Source: Curvibacter lanceolatus ATCC 14669 (GTDB lineage Bacteria > Pseudomonadota > Gammaproteobacteria > Burkholderiales > Burkholderiaceae_C). From it: a stretch of DNA of 64,000 bases. The notes under the pieces were generated by a model, which was given only the letters and a program-made list of their open reading frames with translations, did no database searches and was not told the origin of the DNA. Position 1 is the first letter of the stretch. Each line of letters opens with the position of its first letter. This document shows positions 34,856-43,787 of this stretch, piece by piece. The DNA is taken from the NCBI RefSeq assembly GCF_000381265.1, contig NZ_KB906262.1:124001-188000 (forward strand), read 5' to 3'. A program made the position numbers and the translations under genes.

Positions 34856-35181
34856 GGCTCCGTGGAAACCCGGGGGGTGCGGGCCCGAAACCTGCATTGA
34901 AAACCGCGATTGCTGATCGTGACCAGGCCTCGGAATGCGGGATTTTTTCCCTTGCAGAACGGGATTTTCAGAGGGGTGGCCCCTTGGGGGGCGGCCAGGT
35001 TCGGTGTGGACCTGCAGAGACGCCGGCAGGGTGCGGTGCAGCATGACAAAGAGCCCCTCCAGGGCTCCGTGAATACCCGGAGAGCTGTACCAGAATGAAT
35101 CGATGGCCTTGTCGCGACTGTTGCAGTCGTCCGCGTGTCACAGCCGCCGTGGCGGGTCTGTCGCGCTCCGTGAAAACCCGC
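34856..35181 (+). repeat. Three direct repeats GCTCCGTG-RAWACCCG
   Basis: Copies at 34856-34873 (GGCTCCGTGGAAACCCGG), 35063-35080 (GGCTCCGTGAATACCCGG) and 35164-35181 (CGCTCCGTGAAAACCCGC), spaced 207 and 101 bp, lie between the xoxF-like and NosR-like genes. They could be binding sites for a regulator of this divergent promoter. The third lies inside the NosR-like frame as annotated. Confidence 0.5.
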
Positions 35182-37326
35182 AACCCTGTTGCCTGGAGGG
35201 GGCTGTGGCCCTGGCTTGCCAGCCTGTTGCTGTGGGCCCTGGCCAGCCTGGCCCAGGCCGGCGTGATGGACCGCGCCGCGATGGAGAAGGCCTTTCCCTC
35301 GCCCCTCATCGTGGGTGAGAAGGCGAGCGACCTGCCGGTCTGGCCCATCCTCAAGCAAGACGCCACCGCGACCCCGGTGGTGGCCTATGCCTTCGAGTCG
35401 ATCGACCTGGCGCCCCTGCCCGGGTTCTCGGGCACGCCCTTCAACCTGCTGGTGCTGCTCGATGCCAAGGGCCGTTTCATGGATGTGCGTGTGCTGTCGC
35501 AGCACGAGCCGGTGTTTCTCGACGGCCTGGGCGAGGCGCCCATGCATGCCTTCGTCGAGCAGTACAAGGGCCTGTCGCTGACGCAGAACATCCGCATCGG
35601 TGCGCCGCAGGGCCGGGGTGATCGCTCGGGCAGCAACGTCAGCATCGACGGGGTGGCCAAGGCCACGGCCTCGGTGCGCATCCTCAACCAGTCGTTGCTG
35701 TCGGCCTCGCTGAAGGTGGCGCGTGCCCGTCTCGGCTTTGGCGAGGGGCGCGACCCCGATCTGATCGCCCACATCCGCCCCGGCGTGTTCCAGCCGCTGG
35801 ACTGGGCTGGCCTGCAGAAGGCGGGGCTGGTGGTGAGCCGGCGCTTTCTCAACCGCGACATCGAGCAGGCTTTTGCCGGCACCGTGGGTGAGGGCCAGGA
35901 TGCCCAGGCCCTGGCCCGCCCCGAGGAACGCTTTGTCGACCTGCACTTTGCCTGGCTCAGTGTGCCGGCCGTGGGGCGCAACCTGCTGAGCCCGGCCGAC
36001 TGGGAGGCCCTGAACCGCAGCATCGAGCCCGGCGACCACGCCTTGCTGCTGCTGGCCGAGGGGCGCTATTCGATGCTGGGTGACGACTTTGTGCGCGGTG
36101 CCGTGCCCGATCGCCTGACCCTGCAGCAGCAGAAGCTGCCGCTGGAGATGCGCGACCTCGACACCGACCTGAAGCAGCCCCTGCACCTGCCTGAGGCCTT
36201 GAAGGGCGCGGAGTGGCGGGTGTTCCGCGTCATCGGTGCGGCCGGGCTGGACCCGGCCCAGCCGCTCGATTTCGGCCTGCAGGTCACGCGCAGCAAGGGC
36301 GCCATCTACCCCGAGAAGGTGCGGCGCAGCTTCGACTTCTCCGTGCGCCTGCCCGAGGCCTACGTGGAGGCCGGGGCCAGCGACAGCAAGACCTGGCACA
36401 GCATCTGGATCAGCCGCGCCTGGGAGCTGGCCGTGCTGGTGCTGGCCCTGGCGGTGCTGGCGGTGGTGCTGAGCCGCCCCGAGCGCCTGAGCCGGCACCC
36501 GCAGCGCCTGCGCTGGTTTCGCAACGGCTACCTGCTGTTCACCCTGGGCTTCATCGGCTGGTTTGCCCAGGGGCAGCTGTCCGTCGTCAACCTGACGGCC
36601 CTGCTGCAGGCGCTGCTGGCGCGGCGCAGCCTGGACTTCTTCCTGTACGACCCCATGACCGTGTCGCTGTGGGCCTTTGTGGCGCTGAGCTTTGTGCTGT
36701 GGGGGCGCGGCACCTTCTGCGGCTGGCTGTGCCCCTTCGGCGCCCTGCAGGACCTGAGCAGCCAGCTGGCGCGGCGCCTGGGCCTGCGGGCGCGCAAGGT
36801 GCCCGAGCGCTGGGACGCCCGGCTCAAGCGCGTCAAGCACGTCGTGCTGATCGTCATCCTGCTGAGCGCCTGCCTGTCGGTGACCTGGACCGATCGCCTG
36901 GTCGAGGTCGAGCCCTTCAAGACCAGCATCACGCTCAACTTCGTGCGGGCCTGGCCTTATGTGCTGCGGGCATTGGCGCTGGTGGGCTTCAGCGCCTTTT
37001 TCTACAAGGGCTATTGCCGCTACCTGTGCCCGCTGGGGGCGGGCATGGTCTGGCTCGGGCGGCTGCGCCGCTTCGACTGGATCGCGCGGCGCAGCGAGTG
37101 CGGCCAACCCTGCCAGCGCTGCCGCAGCGATTGCGCCTACCAGGCCATCGAGCGCAGCGGCCGGGTGGACTACGACGAGTGCTTTCAGTGCCTGGACTGC
37201 GTGGTGATCTATGAGAGCGACAGCTTGTGCGTGCCCCGCATCCAGCAGCAACGCCAATCGGGCCGCGCCCGCGTGATCCGCGTGATCCCTTTGCAGCCGA
37301 TGTCGATTCAGGAGGAGACAACATGA
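35095..37326 (+). CDS. NosR/NirI-like flavin and iron-sulfur membrane protein
   Basis: A transmembrane electron-transfer protein of up to 743 residues. Order: signal/anchor (~35-55), periplasmic FMN-binding domain (~60-205), a long periplasmic linker, then membrane segments from ~440. Flavinylation Thr is probably T191 (DGVAKATAS; the usual SGAT is AKAT here). Two CxxxCP motifs (CGWLCPFG, CRYLCPLG) flank membrane helices, and two ferredoxin-like Cys clusters follow (CGQPCQRCRSDC; CFQCLDC). NosR feeds electrons to nitrous-oxide reductase, but no nos genes are present. ApbE, needed to attach FMN, follows with ATGA overlap. GTG at 35170 is an alternative start that skips a Cys-rich leader. It may link the quinone pool with periplasmic acceptors of the PQQ system (inference). 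Confidence 0.85.
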   Translation: MNRWPCRDCCSRPRVTAAVAGLSRSVKTRNPVAWRGLWPWLASLLLWALASLAQAGVMDRAAMEKAFPSPLIVGEKASDLPVWPILKQDATATPVVAYAFESIDLAPLPGFSGTPFNLLVLLDAKGRFMDVRVLSQHEPVFLDGLGEAPMHAFVEQYKGLSLTQNIRIGAPQGRGDRSGSNVSIDGVAKATASVRILNQSLLSASLKVARARLGFGEGRDPDLIAHIRPGVFQPLDWAGLQKAGLVVSRRFLNRDIEQAFAGTVGEGQDAQALARPEERFVDLHFAWLSVPAVGRNLLSPADWEALNRSIEPGDHALLLLAEGRYSMLGDDFVRGAVPDRLTLQQQKLPLEMRDLDTDLKQPLHLPEALKGAEWRVFRVIGAAGLDPAQPLDFGLQVTRSKGAIYPEKVRRSFDFSVRLPEAYVEAGASDSKTWHSIWISRAWELAVLVLALAVLAVVLSRPERLSRHPQRLRWFRNGYLLFTLGFIGWFAQGQLSVVNLTALLQALLARRSLDFFLYDPMTVSLWAFVALSFVLWGRGTFCGWLCPFGALQDLSSQLARRLGLRARKVPERWDARLKRVKHVVLIVILLSACLSVTWTDRLVEVEPFKTSITLNFVRAWPYVLRALALVGFSAFFYKGYCRYLCPLGAGMVWLGRLRRFDWIARRSECGQPCQRCRSDCAYQAIERSGRVDYDECFQCLDCVVIYESDSLCVPRIQQQRQSGRARVIRVIPLQPMSIQEETT

Positions 37327-38345
37327 ACAAGCGCGTTTTCTTGCAGACCAGCCTGGGGCTGGGGGCCACCGGCATGCTGGGCCGGGCCTTTGGCGCCGAG
37401 CGGCGGGCGCCGCGCCGCTTTGCCAGCGATCTGGCGCTGGAGGGCCTGGTCTGGCGAGACCGTTCCATGGTGGCCTTGGGCACCGTGCTGTCCTTGCGGG
37501 TGGCCCACCGCGACGGCGAGCAGGCCGACGCGGCGCTGGACGCGGCGGTGGCCACGCTGCACCACATCGAGTCGCAGATGAGCCTGTTCCTGCCCGACAG
37601 TGCCTTGCGCCGCCTGAACCGCCACGGGCGGCTGCGCCAGCCCGATGCCGACCTGCTGCAGGTGCTGCAGTTGGCGCAGCAGGTGTCGGCACGCAGCCAG
37701 GGCAGTTTCGATGTGACGGTGCAGCCCCTGTGGGAGGCCTTCGAGTCGGCCGGCCGAGAGGGGCAGTTGCCCAGCGCCCAGGCCGTGTCGGAGGCGCGTG
37801 CCAAGGTCGACTGGCGTCAACTGCAGCTGGACCCGCAGCAGATCAGCCTGGGCGTGCCGGGCATGGCCGTCACCCTCAACGGCATTGCCCAGGGCTACGC
37901 GGCCGACCGGGTGCGCGCCACCTTGCGCGAGCACGGCATCGAGCATGCCCTGATCAACACCGGCGAATGGGCCGCCCTGGGCCGGCCCAATGCGCAGCGC
38001 GGCTGGGTGCTGGGCATTGCCAACCCGCGCGACGAAAGCGCCATGCTGACCCGGCTGGCCCTGGGTGGGCGCTGCATCGCCACCTCGGCCGACAACCAGA
38101 CCACCTTCAGCGCTGACCGCCGGCATCACCACATCTTCGATCCGCACACCGGCTACTCCCCCACCGGGCTGGCCGCCGTCACCGTGGCCGCGTCCACGTG
38201 CGCGCTGGCCGATGCCCTGACCAAGGTGATGTTCGTGGCCGGCTTCGAGGGCGCCCTGCAACTGGCCCCGCAATGGGCGGTGGATGTGCTGGTGGTCGAC
38301 AAGTCGGGCCGCTGGCAGGCCACGCCGGGTCTGGTGCAGGTGTGA
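37323..38345 (+). CDS. apbE: FAD:protein FMN transferase (ApbE)
   Basis: Attaches FMN covalently to a Thr of the NosR-like FMN domain encoded just upstream. 340 residues with a signal-like N-terminus (KRVFLQTSLGLGATGMLG, a KR variant of a Tat motif), the core NGIAQGYAADRV, a Gly-rich segment NTGEWAALG in place of the usual N-x-GG, and HHHIFDPHTGYSP near the Mg site. It overlaps the NosR-like stop by 4 bp and ends before a clear terminator, so the two genes form an operon. Confidence 0.88.
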   Translation: MNKRVFLQTSLGLGATGMLGRAFGAERRAPRRFASDLALEGLVWRDRSMVALGTVLSLRVAHRDGEQADAALDAAVATLHHIESQMSLFLPDSALRRLNRHGRLRQPDADLLQVLQLAQQVSARSQGSFDVTVQPLWEAFESAGREGQLPSAQAVSEARAKVDWRQLQLDPQQISLGVPGMAVTLNGIAQGYAADRVRATLREHGIEHALINTGEWAALGRPNAQRGWVLGIANPRDESAMLTRLALGGRCIATSADNQTTFSADRRHHHIFDPHTGYSPTGLAAVTVAASTCALADALTKVMFVAGFEGALQLAPQWAVDVLVVDKSGRWQATPGLVQV

Positions 38346-38384
38346 GCCTGAGCTGAACCGGCCCCATCGACGGCATGCTCGTCG

Positions 38385-38404
38385 GGCCGCGACGGCGGCC
38401 TTTT
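38385..38404 (+). terminator. Terminator of the NosR-like/apbE operon
   Basis: GGCCGC (38385-38390), loop GACG, GCGGCC (38395-38400), then TTTT. It lies 40 bp past the apbE stop. Confidence 0.8.
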
Positions 38405-38422
38405 CGACTGCGCCCAGGCCCC

Positions 38423-41014
38423 TCAGTTCGTGGCGCGCCCCCCGAAGGTATACGTCAAGCTGACCCACAGGGCGCGCGGCGCGGCCGGGGTGATGAACTG
38501 CTGGCTGGCCAGGGTGTAGACGCTGCGCAGGCCCGACATGCCGTAGGTGGCATAGGTCTTGTTCAGGGCATTGCTCAGGTGGGCGTTGAGTTGCAGCTCC
38601 GGGCTGAGGCGCCAGTGGGCGTCGAGGTTGAGCACGCCGTAGCCTGGTACCGTGCCGCCCGGGGTCTGGTTGCTTTCGTTGCCGTGGGCGATCTGCGAGG
38701 CCGCCAGGATCAGTTGGCTGCCCAGCACCAGGCTGGCGCTGGCCTGGTAGCTGGCGCGCAGCTTCAGGGTCTGGCGGGCGATGCCCGGGATCCGGTTGCC
38801 GCTGACCACGTTCTGGCCGCTGGCCGTGGTGAAGGGGGTGCGGTAGCGGGCATCGACCAGGCCGTAGTCGGCCGCCAGCGTCAGGTCCTTGAAGCGGGTC
38901 TGGGCGCCCAGCTCCAGCCCGCGGCGTTCGGTGTTGCCCACGTTGGCAAAGTAGCCCAGCGAAGAGGAGGTGGCGATGAACTGGATGTCGTTGCTCAGCC
39001 GGGTGTCATAGACAGCGGCGTTCCAGCGGCTGGATTCGCCCAGGCGGCCGCGGGCGCCGAACTCGACCGTCTTGGCCACCACGGGCTTGAGGTCGGGGTC
39101 GCCATTGAAGCCGGTGGGCAGGGCGCAGGGGCTCTTGGGGTCGGCGCAGGACAGCTCGATCGAGGTGGGCGCCCGCATGGCTTCGCTGTACTGGCCGAAC
39201 ACCCCGGTGCTGCGGTCCAGCGGGTAGTTGAAGCCGAACGAGGGGTTGAAGCGCTGGTAGTGGTGCTTGCCATTCAGGCTGTGCGACTCGGGCCCGGCCA
39301 CCGCTCCGGCCGGGATGCCATTGGCCGAGGGCTTGGCGCCACTGGCGGTGGTGTTCGAGTATGGGTAGGCGCCGAGGTAGGCGGGGTTGTAGTAGCTGAC
39401 GCCACTGACCGTGTCGGTCCAGCTGTAGCCGCCGTCGTCGTTGAGGTACTGGTTGCTGGTGCCGCTCTGGTTGAGGATGGTGGCATTGAAGCTGCCGGCG
39501 GCCGTCAGGCTCAGGCGCTCGCTGGCCTGCCAGGTGTTGCTCAGGTAGGTGCTGAACTGGTGGGTGGTGGAGACCAGGTTCACCGAACCCAGCACATTGG
39601 AGCCGCTGAAGCTCAAGGGGTTGCTGGCCGAGGGGGCCTTGCCGTCGGCGGTGAAGCCATAGCTCTGGTTGGGGGCCTGCACGGTCTGGTAGTCGACCAG
39701 GCGGGCCAGGGTGCGGGTCTGGTCGTAGGTGATGCGCGCGCTGTCCCAGCTGGCACCGATCTGCAGGGTGTTGTCGCGCCCCAGGCGTTGCTGGAAGTCG
39801 GACCACTGCACGCTGCTGCCCCAGCCCTGCTGCCGCGTCAGCGATTCGACCACGCTGGTGTTGATGCTGCTGGTCCAGCGGGCAAAGCCCAAGCCCTGGG
39901 CGGCGGCCGAGGTGACGGCATTGGTGGCCGTGCCGTGGGGGGCCTTGTTGCCGCATTTGGGGCTGCCTCCCGACAGGGCCAGGCTGCCATCGTCGTTGAG
40001 GCAGCCGTCGTCGAGCTCGGCATTGCTGTTCACGTTGCGGCTGCGCCCCTGACGCAGGTAGAACTGGCCGCTGATCTGCTGCTCATCACTGAGCCAGTGG
40101 CTGCCTTTGAGCTTGGCCATGAACAGCTGGTTGGCCGTGCTGTCGGGCCAGGTGTAGGCGGCGCTGGGGTTGGCCATCATGTCCATGGGCAGGGCCTGGG
40201 TGCCGTTGAGCACGGTGTCGGCCGCGGTCAGCGACAACTCCAGCCGCGTTTTGCCGCCGTTGCCCTGCCAGCGGGTCTTGCCGAACAGCTGGCGCACCTC
40301 GGAGCTCGAGTGGCTGCGAAAGCCGGCCTGCTGGTCCCAGTTGCCGGCGATGAAGTGGTCGGTGCCCAGCGCCGCATCGGCCCAGCCGGTCTCGAAGCGC
40401 AAGGCTTTGCGCTGGAACGAGCCGCCCTGGGCGGTGATCGAGGTGCCGGCGTTGTCCTGGCCGTTCTTGGTGTTGACCACCAGGGCCCCGCCCAGGGTGT
40501 TGAGCCCGAACAGCGGGTTGGAGCCCGGCAGCACATCCACGCCCGCGATGGCGTTCACGGGGATCAGGTCCCAGTTGACGATGGAGCCGAAGGGCTCGTT
40601 CATGCGCACGCCGTCGAAGTAGACCGACAGGCCCACCGGTGCGCCCAGCAGGGACGAGGCCTGGAAGCCGCGGTAGTTCACATCGTTCTGGTAGGGGCTG
40701 CCGCTGCCATTGCTCACGCTGACCGAGCCCAGGTTGTTGTTGAGCAGCTCGGCCAGGTTGCTCACGCCCTGGGCCTCGGCCTCCTGGCCTGTGATCTTCT
40801 GGGCATTGGCCGGCACCTGCGCCAGCGGCACGCCGATGCCATCGATGGGCGTGCTGCCCACCACGTTGACGGTGCTCAGCTGGGCCACCTCCAGGGTGTC
40901 GGCGGCCCAGGCCAGCGATTGAAAGCCCAGGGCGCACAGGGCCGAAGTCAGCACACGCAGGCGCAGGGGGCGGGAGGCTTGAAAGGGGCGTTGGGGCAGG
41001 CGCAGGGTGTTCAC
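38423..41014 (-). CDS. TonB-dependent outer-membrane receptor 2
   Basis: 863 residues: signal peptide ending at AWA (about residue 37), a TonB-box-like STVNVVGSTP, plug domain (VNYRGFQASSLLGAPVGLSV; LPGSNPLFGLNTLGGALVV) and a large barrel ending SLTYTFGGRATN. This CirA/FecA-like group with the FGSIVNWDLIPVNAI plug segment is distinct from receptor 1. It sits last in the PQQ-associated operon, 144 bp after the response regulator gene. Co-location with ExbB/ExbD-like genes and an ABC transporter suggests uptake tied to the dehydrogenase system; the ligand is unknown. Confidence 0.87.
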   Translation of the reverse strand: MNTLRLPQRPFQASRPLRLRVLTSALCALGFQSLAWAADTLEVAQLSTVNVVGSTPIDGIGVPLAQVPANAQKITGQEAEAQGVSNLAELLNNNLGSVSVSNGSGSPYQNDVNYRGFQASSLLGAPVGLSVYFDGVRMNEPFGSIVNWDLIPVNAIAGVDVLPGSNPLFGLNTLGGALVVNTKNGQDNAGTSITAQGGSFQRKALRFETGWADAALGTDHFIAGNWDQQAGFRSHSSSEVRQLFGKTRWQGNGGKTRLELSLTAADTVLNGTQALPMDMMANPSAAYTWPDSTANQLFMAKLKGSHWLSDEQQISGQFYLRQGRSRNVNSNAELDDGCLNDDGSLALSGGSPKCGNKAPHGTATNAVTSAAAQGLGFARWTSSINTSVVESLTRQQGWGSSVQWSDFQQRLGRDNTLQIGASWDSARITYDQTRTLARLVDYQTVQAPNQSYGFTADGKAPSASNPLSFSGSNVLGSVNLVSTTHQFSTYLSNTWQASERLSLTAAGSFNATILNQSGTSNQYLNDDGGYSWTDTVSGVSYYNPAYLGAYPYSNTTASGAKPSANGIPAGAVAGPESHSLNGKHHYQRFNPSFGFNYPLDRSTGVFGQYSEAMRAPTSIELSCADPKSPCALPTGFNGDPDLKPVVAKTVEFGARGRLGESSRWNAAVYDTRLSNDIQFIATSSSLGYFANVGNTERRGLELGAQTRFKDLTLAADYGLVDARYRTPFTTASGQNVVSGNRIPGIARQTLKLRASYQASASLVLGSQLILAASQIAHGNESNQTPGGTVPGYGVLNLDAHWRLSPELQLNAHLSNALNKTYATYGMSGLRSVYTLASQQFITPAAPRALWVSLTYTFGGRATN

Positions 41015-41158
41015 GGCGGTTCTCTTTGTTGTGGGGCCTGGGTCGCTCGCCTCTTGAAAAACGGCGGGCGCCAGGCGGCTTGTCTCCAGGGCTGAAAGTT
41101 AGCGCCGTGCGCTCTCACGGCCCAGGGAAAAATTCCCGCGCTGCCCCTCGGCCCGGGC

Positions 41159-41809
41159 TCAGATGGCGCTGGCCGTCATGGCGCCAGAGATCAGGCCCTG
41201 CTGCAGTGCCAGGTGCACCAGCGCGGCCGAGGTGCTGACCTGCAGCTTCTCCTTCACCAGGGTCTGCACATTGGCCACCGTCTTGGGGCTGAGCTTGAGC
41301 AGCTCGGCGCATTCGGCGGCGCTGCGCCCTTCGGCCAGCAGGCGGAACACGCTGAACTCGCGCGGGCTCAGGCTGGCCAGCTGGTCGTCGCAGGGCGCGG
41401 CCTCGCGCAGCAGGCTGGGCGGCAGGTCGGGGCTCAGGTAGCGCTGGCCCTGGCGCAGGGCGCGCACGGCGGCGATCAGGCTCTCGGGCTCGGCGTTCTT
41501 GCTGACAAAGCCACGCGCCCCTTCCTGCAAGGCGCGCCGCACCACATGCGGCGAGTCGTGCATGCTGAACACCAGCACGCAGGCCTCGGCCTGGCGGGCC
41601 CGCATGCGGCGCAGGGCGTCCAGGCCGCTGGCGCCGGGCAGCGAGAGGTCGGTGATGCTGAGGTCGGGCTGCTCGCGCACAAAGGCGGCGTAGCCGCTGT
41701 CAGCGTCGGCGCACTCGGCCACCACGCTCAGATCGCTCTCCTGCTCCAGCAGGCGGCGGTAGCCGGCGCGCACCACGGGGTGGTCGTCGATGAGCAGGAT
41801 GCGGATCAT
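41159..41809 (-). CDS. NarL/LuxR-family response regulator
   Basis: 216 residues: receiver with D54 (LSITDLSLPG), Lys in VSKNAEPES, and LuxR helix-turn-helix (LSPREFSVFRLLAEGRSAAE; LSPKTVANVQTLVKEKL). It overlaps the histidine kinase gene by 4 bp. Only moderately similar to the 28.4-kb regulator, so not a recent duplicate. By context it resembles PedR/ExaE-type regulators of PQQ alcohol oxidation. Confidence 0.9.
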   Translation of the reverse strand: MIRILLIDDHPVVRAGYRRLLEQESDLSVVAECADADSGYAAFVREQPDLSITDLSLPGASGLDALRRMRARQAEACVLVFSMHDSPHVVRRALQEGARGFVSKNAEPESLIAAVRALRQGQRYLSPDLPPSLLREAAPCDDQLASLSPREFSVFRLLAEGRSAAECAELLKLSPKTVANVQTLVKEKLQVSTSAALVHLALQQGLISGAMTASAI

Positions 41810-42768
41810 GCGGCGCGCTCCGCGGGCAGGGTGACGTGGATGCGCAGTCCGCCCGTGGCCGCGCTGTCGAACTGCAACTCGCCTTGCAGGGCCGCCACGC
41901 GTTCGCGCATGCCGGCCAGGCCGAAGCCCGTTCGGGGCGGGGCCGCGCTTTCATCGTTGGCCGCGCCGGGCAGGCCGCAGCCGTTGTCTTCGATCTGCAA
42001 CTGCAAGGGCTGGTGGGGCCAGCGCGCCGCCTGCAGGGTCACGCAGGCCTCGTCGGCACCGGCGTGGCGGGCGATGTTGGTCAGGCCCTCCTGCACCAGG
42101 CGGAACAGGGTCACGGCCACGGCGTCGTCCAGGGGCTGCTCGGGCAGCTGGGTGTGCAGCCGGCAGGCCACGCCGGTCTGCGCCTCCCAGCCTTCGCACA
42201 GCTCGTGCAGGGCGGCTTCCAGGCCCAGACTGTCCAGGCTGTGCGGGCGCAGGCGCACCAGCAGCTCGCGCACCAGGCCGTACAGGTGCTCGGCACTGCG
42301 GGCGATGCGCTGGGCGCCCTGGCGCACGGCCTCTGGCGCCTCGGGCCGGTTCAGCAGCCGGGCCTCGATGCGGATGGCGGTGCAGCCCTGGCCGAACTCG
42401 TCGTGCAGCTCGCGCGCGATGCTGCGCCGCTCGGCCTCCTGCACGCGGATCAGCTGGCGCGCCAGGTGTTGGTTGTGGGTCAGCAGTTCGGCAATGCGCT
42501 GCTCGGCGGCGGCGCGCTCGGCCAGCATGGCGCGCAGCTCACGCAGGCGTCGCCCGGCAAACCACACCAGGCCCAGTGACAGCAGCAGCAGGCCCAGGGG
42601 CCATTCGTCGAGCTGCCAGCGTTCATGGCGTTGGGCAAAGCGTGAGAAATGCTCGAACCAGTTGCCCTGCACCGAGGCGGCCCAGCCCAGCAGCACGCAG
42701 GCGCCCATGATCAGCAGGTCGCGCTGCCAGCGGGGCGGGCGGGGGGCGGGGGGCAGGTGCTTGGGCAT
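41806..42768 (-). CDS. Sensor histidine kinase (HisKA_3 type)
   Basis: 320 residues with two membrane segments (about 18-35 and 57-71) flanking only ~20 periplasmic residues, a coiled coil, phospho-acceptor H122 (ARELHDEFGQG) and an ATPase domain (GLTNIARHAGADEA; EDNGCGLPG). The tiny periplasmic loop argues against a large extracytoplasmic sensor; it may sense within the membrane or through a partner such as the preceding Bug protein, 11 bp upstream (inference). The ATG at 42768 was chosen because upstream frame sequence is the shadow of the Bug gene. Confidence 0.88.
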   Translation of the reverse strand: MPKHLPPAPRPPRWQRDLLIMGACVLLGWAASVQGNWFEHFSRFAQRHERWQLDEWPLGLLLLSLGLVWFAGRRLRELRAMLAERAAAEQRIAELLTHNQHLARQLIRVQEAERRSIARELHDEFGQGCTAIRIEARLLNRPEAPEAVRQGAQRIARSAEHLYGLVRELLVRLRPHSLDSLGLEAALHELCEGWEAQTGVACRLHTQLPEQPLDDAVAVTLFRLVQEGLTNIARHAGADEACVTLQAARWPHQPLQLQIEDNGCGLPGAANDESAAPPRTGFGLAGMRERVAALQGELQFDSAATGGLRIHVTLPAERAA

Positions 42769-42779
42769 GGTGTGGCTCC

Positions 42780-43787
42780 TCAGGCGTTGGGCGCGATCAG
42801 GCCCTGGCGCTCGGCCTGGCGGCGCTCCAGGGCGTAGGCCTGGGCCATGGAGCGGCCATAGTCGGCCGGCCCCAGGTAGGCGGGCTCCTGGTCGTACTTG
42901 GCCAGTTCGGCCAGGTGGCGCGGGTGGAACAGCGCGGCCTTGAAGGCGGCGTGCAGGCGTTGCACCAGCTCGGGCGCCATGCCGCGCGGCCCCACCAGGC
43001 CGTAGGGCGAGGTGGCCACGATGGGGTAGCCCAGCTCTTTGAGCGTGGGCACCTGGGGCCAGCGCCGGGTGCGGGCCTCGCTGAAGGTGACCAGCAGGCG
43101 CAGGCGCCCGCTGTCCACATAGGGGGCAAAGCCGTTCGAATTGACGCCCACCATCACCTGGCCGGCGGCCACGGCCAGCATCTGCTCGGCCGTGCCCTTG
43201 TAGGGCACGTGGATGTAGCGCAGGCCCTGCTCGCTCAGCAGCTCTTCCATCACGACATGGGGGGTGGTGCCGTTGCCGTTGGTGGCCACCGAGAGTTCGC
43301 CCGGGTGCTGGCGCGCAAAGTCGAGCAGGTCGCCCAGGTGGCGCAGCGGGCTGTTGCTGGCCACCAGGATGCCGAAGGTGACCCCGCTGATCTGCAGGAT
43401 GGGCGTGGTGTCGCGGATCGGGTCCCAGGTCACCTTCTGCAGAAAGGGGATGCGGAACACCGGCTGCGGCATCTGGGCCAGCACGCTGCCGTCGGCCGGG
43501 GCCTGTTGCAGCAGGGGCATGGCCAGGCTGCCCCCGGCGCCGGGGCGGTTCTCGATGATGATTTTCTGGCCCAGTTGCTGGCCCGCCAGCTCGGCCAGCA
43601 TGCGCAGCGTGACGTCGGTGGCGCCGCCGGCGGGCCAGGGCACGTAGAGCGTGATCACGCCGGGGTTGCCGGGCTGGGCCTGGGCGGGCCGGCTGGCCAG
43701 CAGCGGGCTCAGGGCGGCCAGCAGGGCGTGGCGGCGCGAGAAGGGGGCGTGGGTGGGGACGCGGGTGGGGGCGGGGCTCAGGGCCAT
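42780..43787 (-). CDS. Bug-family periplasmic binding protein
   Basis: A 335-residue tripartite-tricarboxylate-transporter (Bug/TctC) binding protein. Tat signal FSRRHALLAALSPLLASRPA, then the family patterns VPWPAGGATDVTLRML, IIENRPGAGGSLA and PYKGTAEQMLAVAAGQV. No TctA/TctB membrane genes are adjacent. In Bordetella an orphan Bug protein (BctC) activates a two-component system, and here a kinase-regulator pair follows directly, so a sensing role is plausible. It overlaps the lipoprotein gene by 10 bp. Confidence 0.87.
   Translation of the reverse strand: MALSPAPTRVPTHAPFSRRHALLAALSPLLASRPAQAQPGNPGVITLYVPWPAGGATDVTLRMLAELAGQQLGQKIIIENRPGAGGSLAMPLLQQAPADGSVLAQMPQPVFRIPFLQKVTWDPIRDTTPILQISGVTFGILVASNSPLRHLGDLLDFARQHPGELSVATNGNGTTPHVVMEELLSEQGLRYIHVPYKGTAEQMLAVAAGQVMVGVNSNGFAPYVDSGRLRLLVTFSEARTRRWPQVPTLKELGYPIVATSPYGLVGPRGMAPELVQRLHAAFKAALFHPRHLAELAKYDQEPAYLGPADYGRSMAQAYALERRQAERQGLIAPNA

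Noticed and set aside
35028-35046. GG-N10-GC upstream of the NosR-like gene
   Set aside because: The -12 half lacks TTGC and the -24 half is poor; likely chance in GC-rich DNA.
34771-37692. A 973-codon open frame antisense to the NosR-like gene
   Set aside because: It is a by-product of high GC and codon bias; composition is low-complexity (His/Gln/Gly/Ala/Arg rich), with no domain, ribosome site or start context.
38375-41095. A 906-codon frame antisense to TonB receptor 2
   Set aside because: The receptor on the minus strand has a signal peptide, plug and barrel; the antisense frame has none of these.
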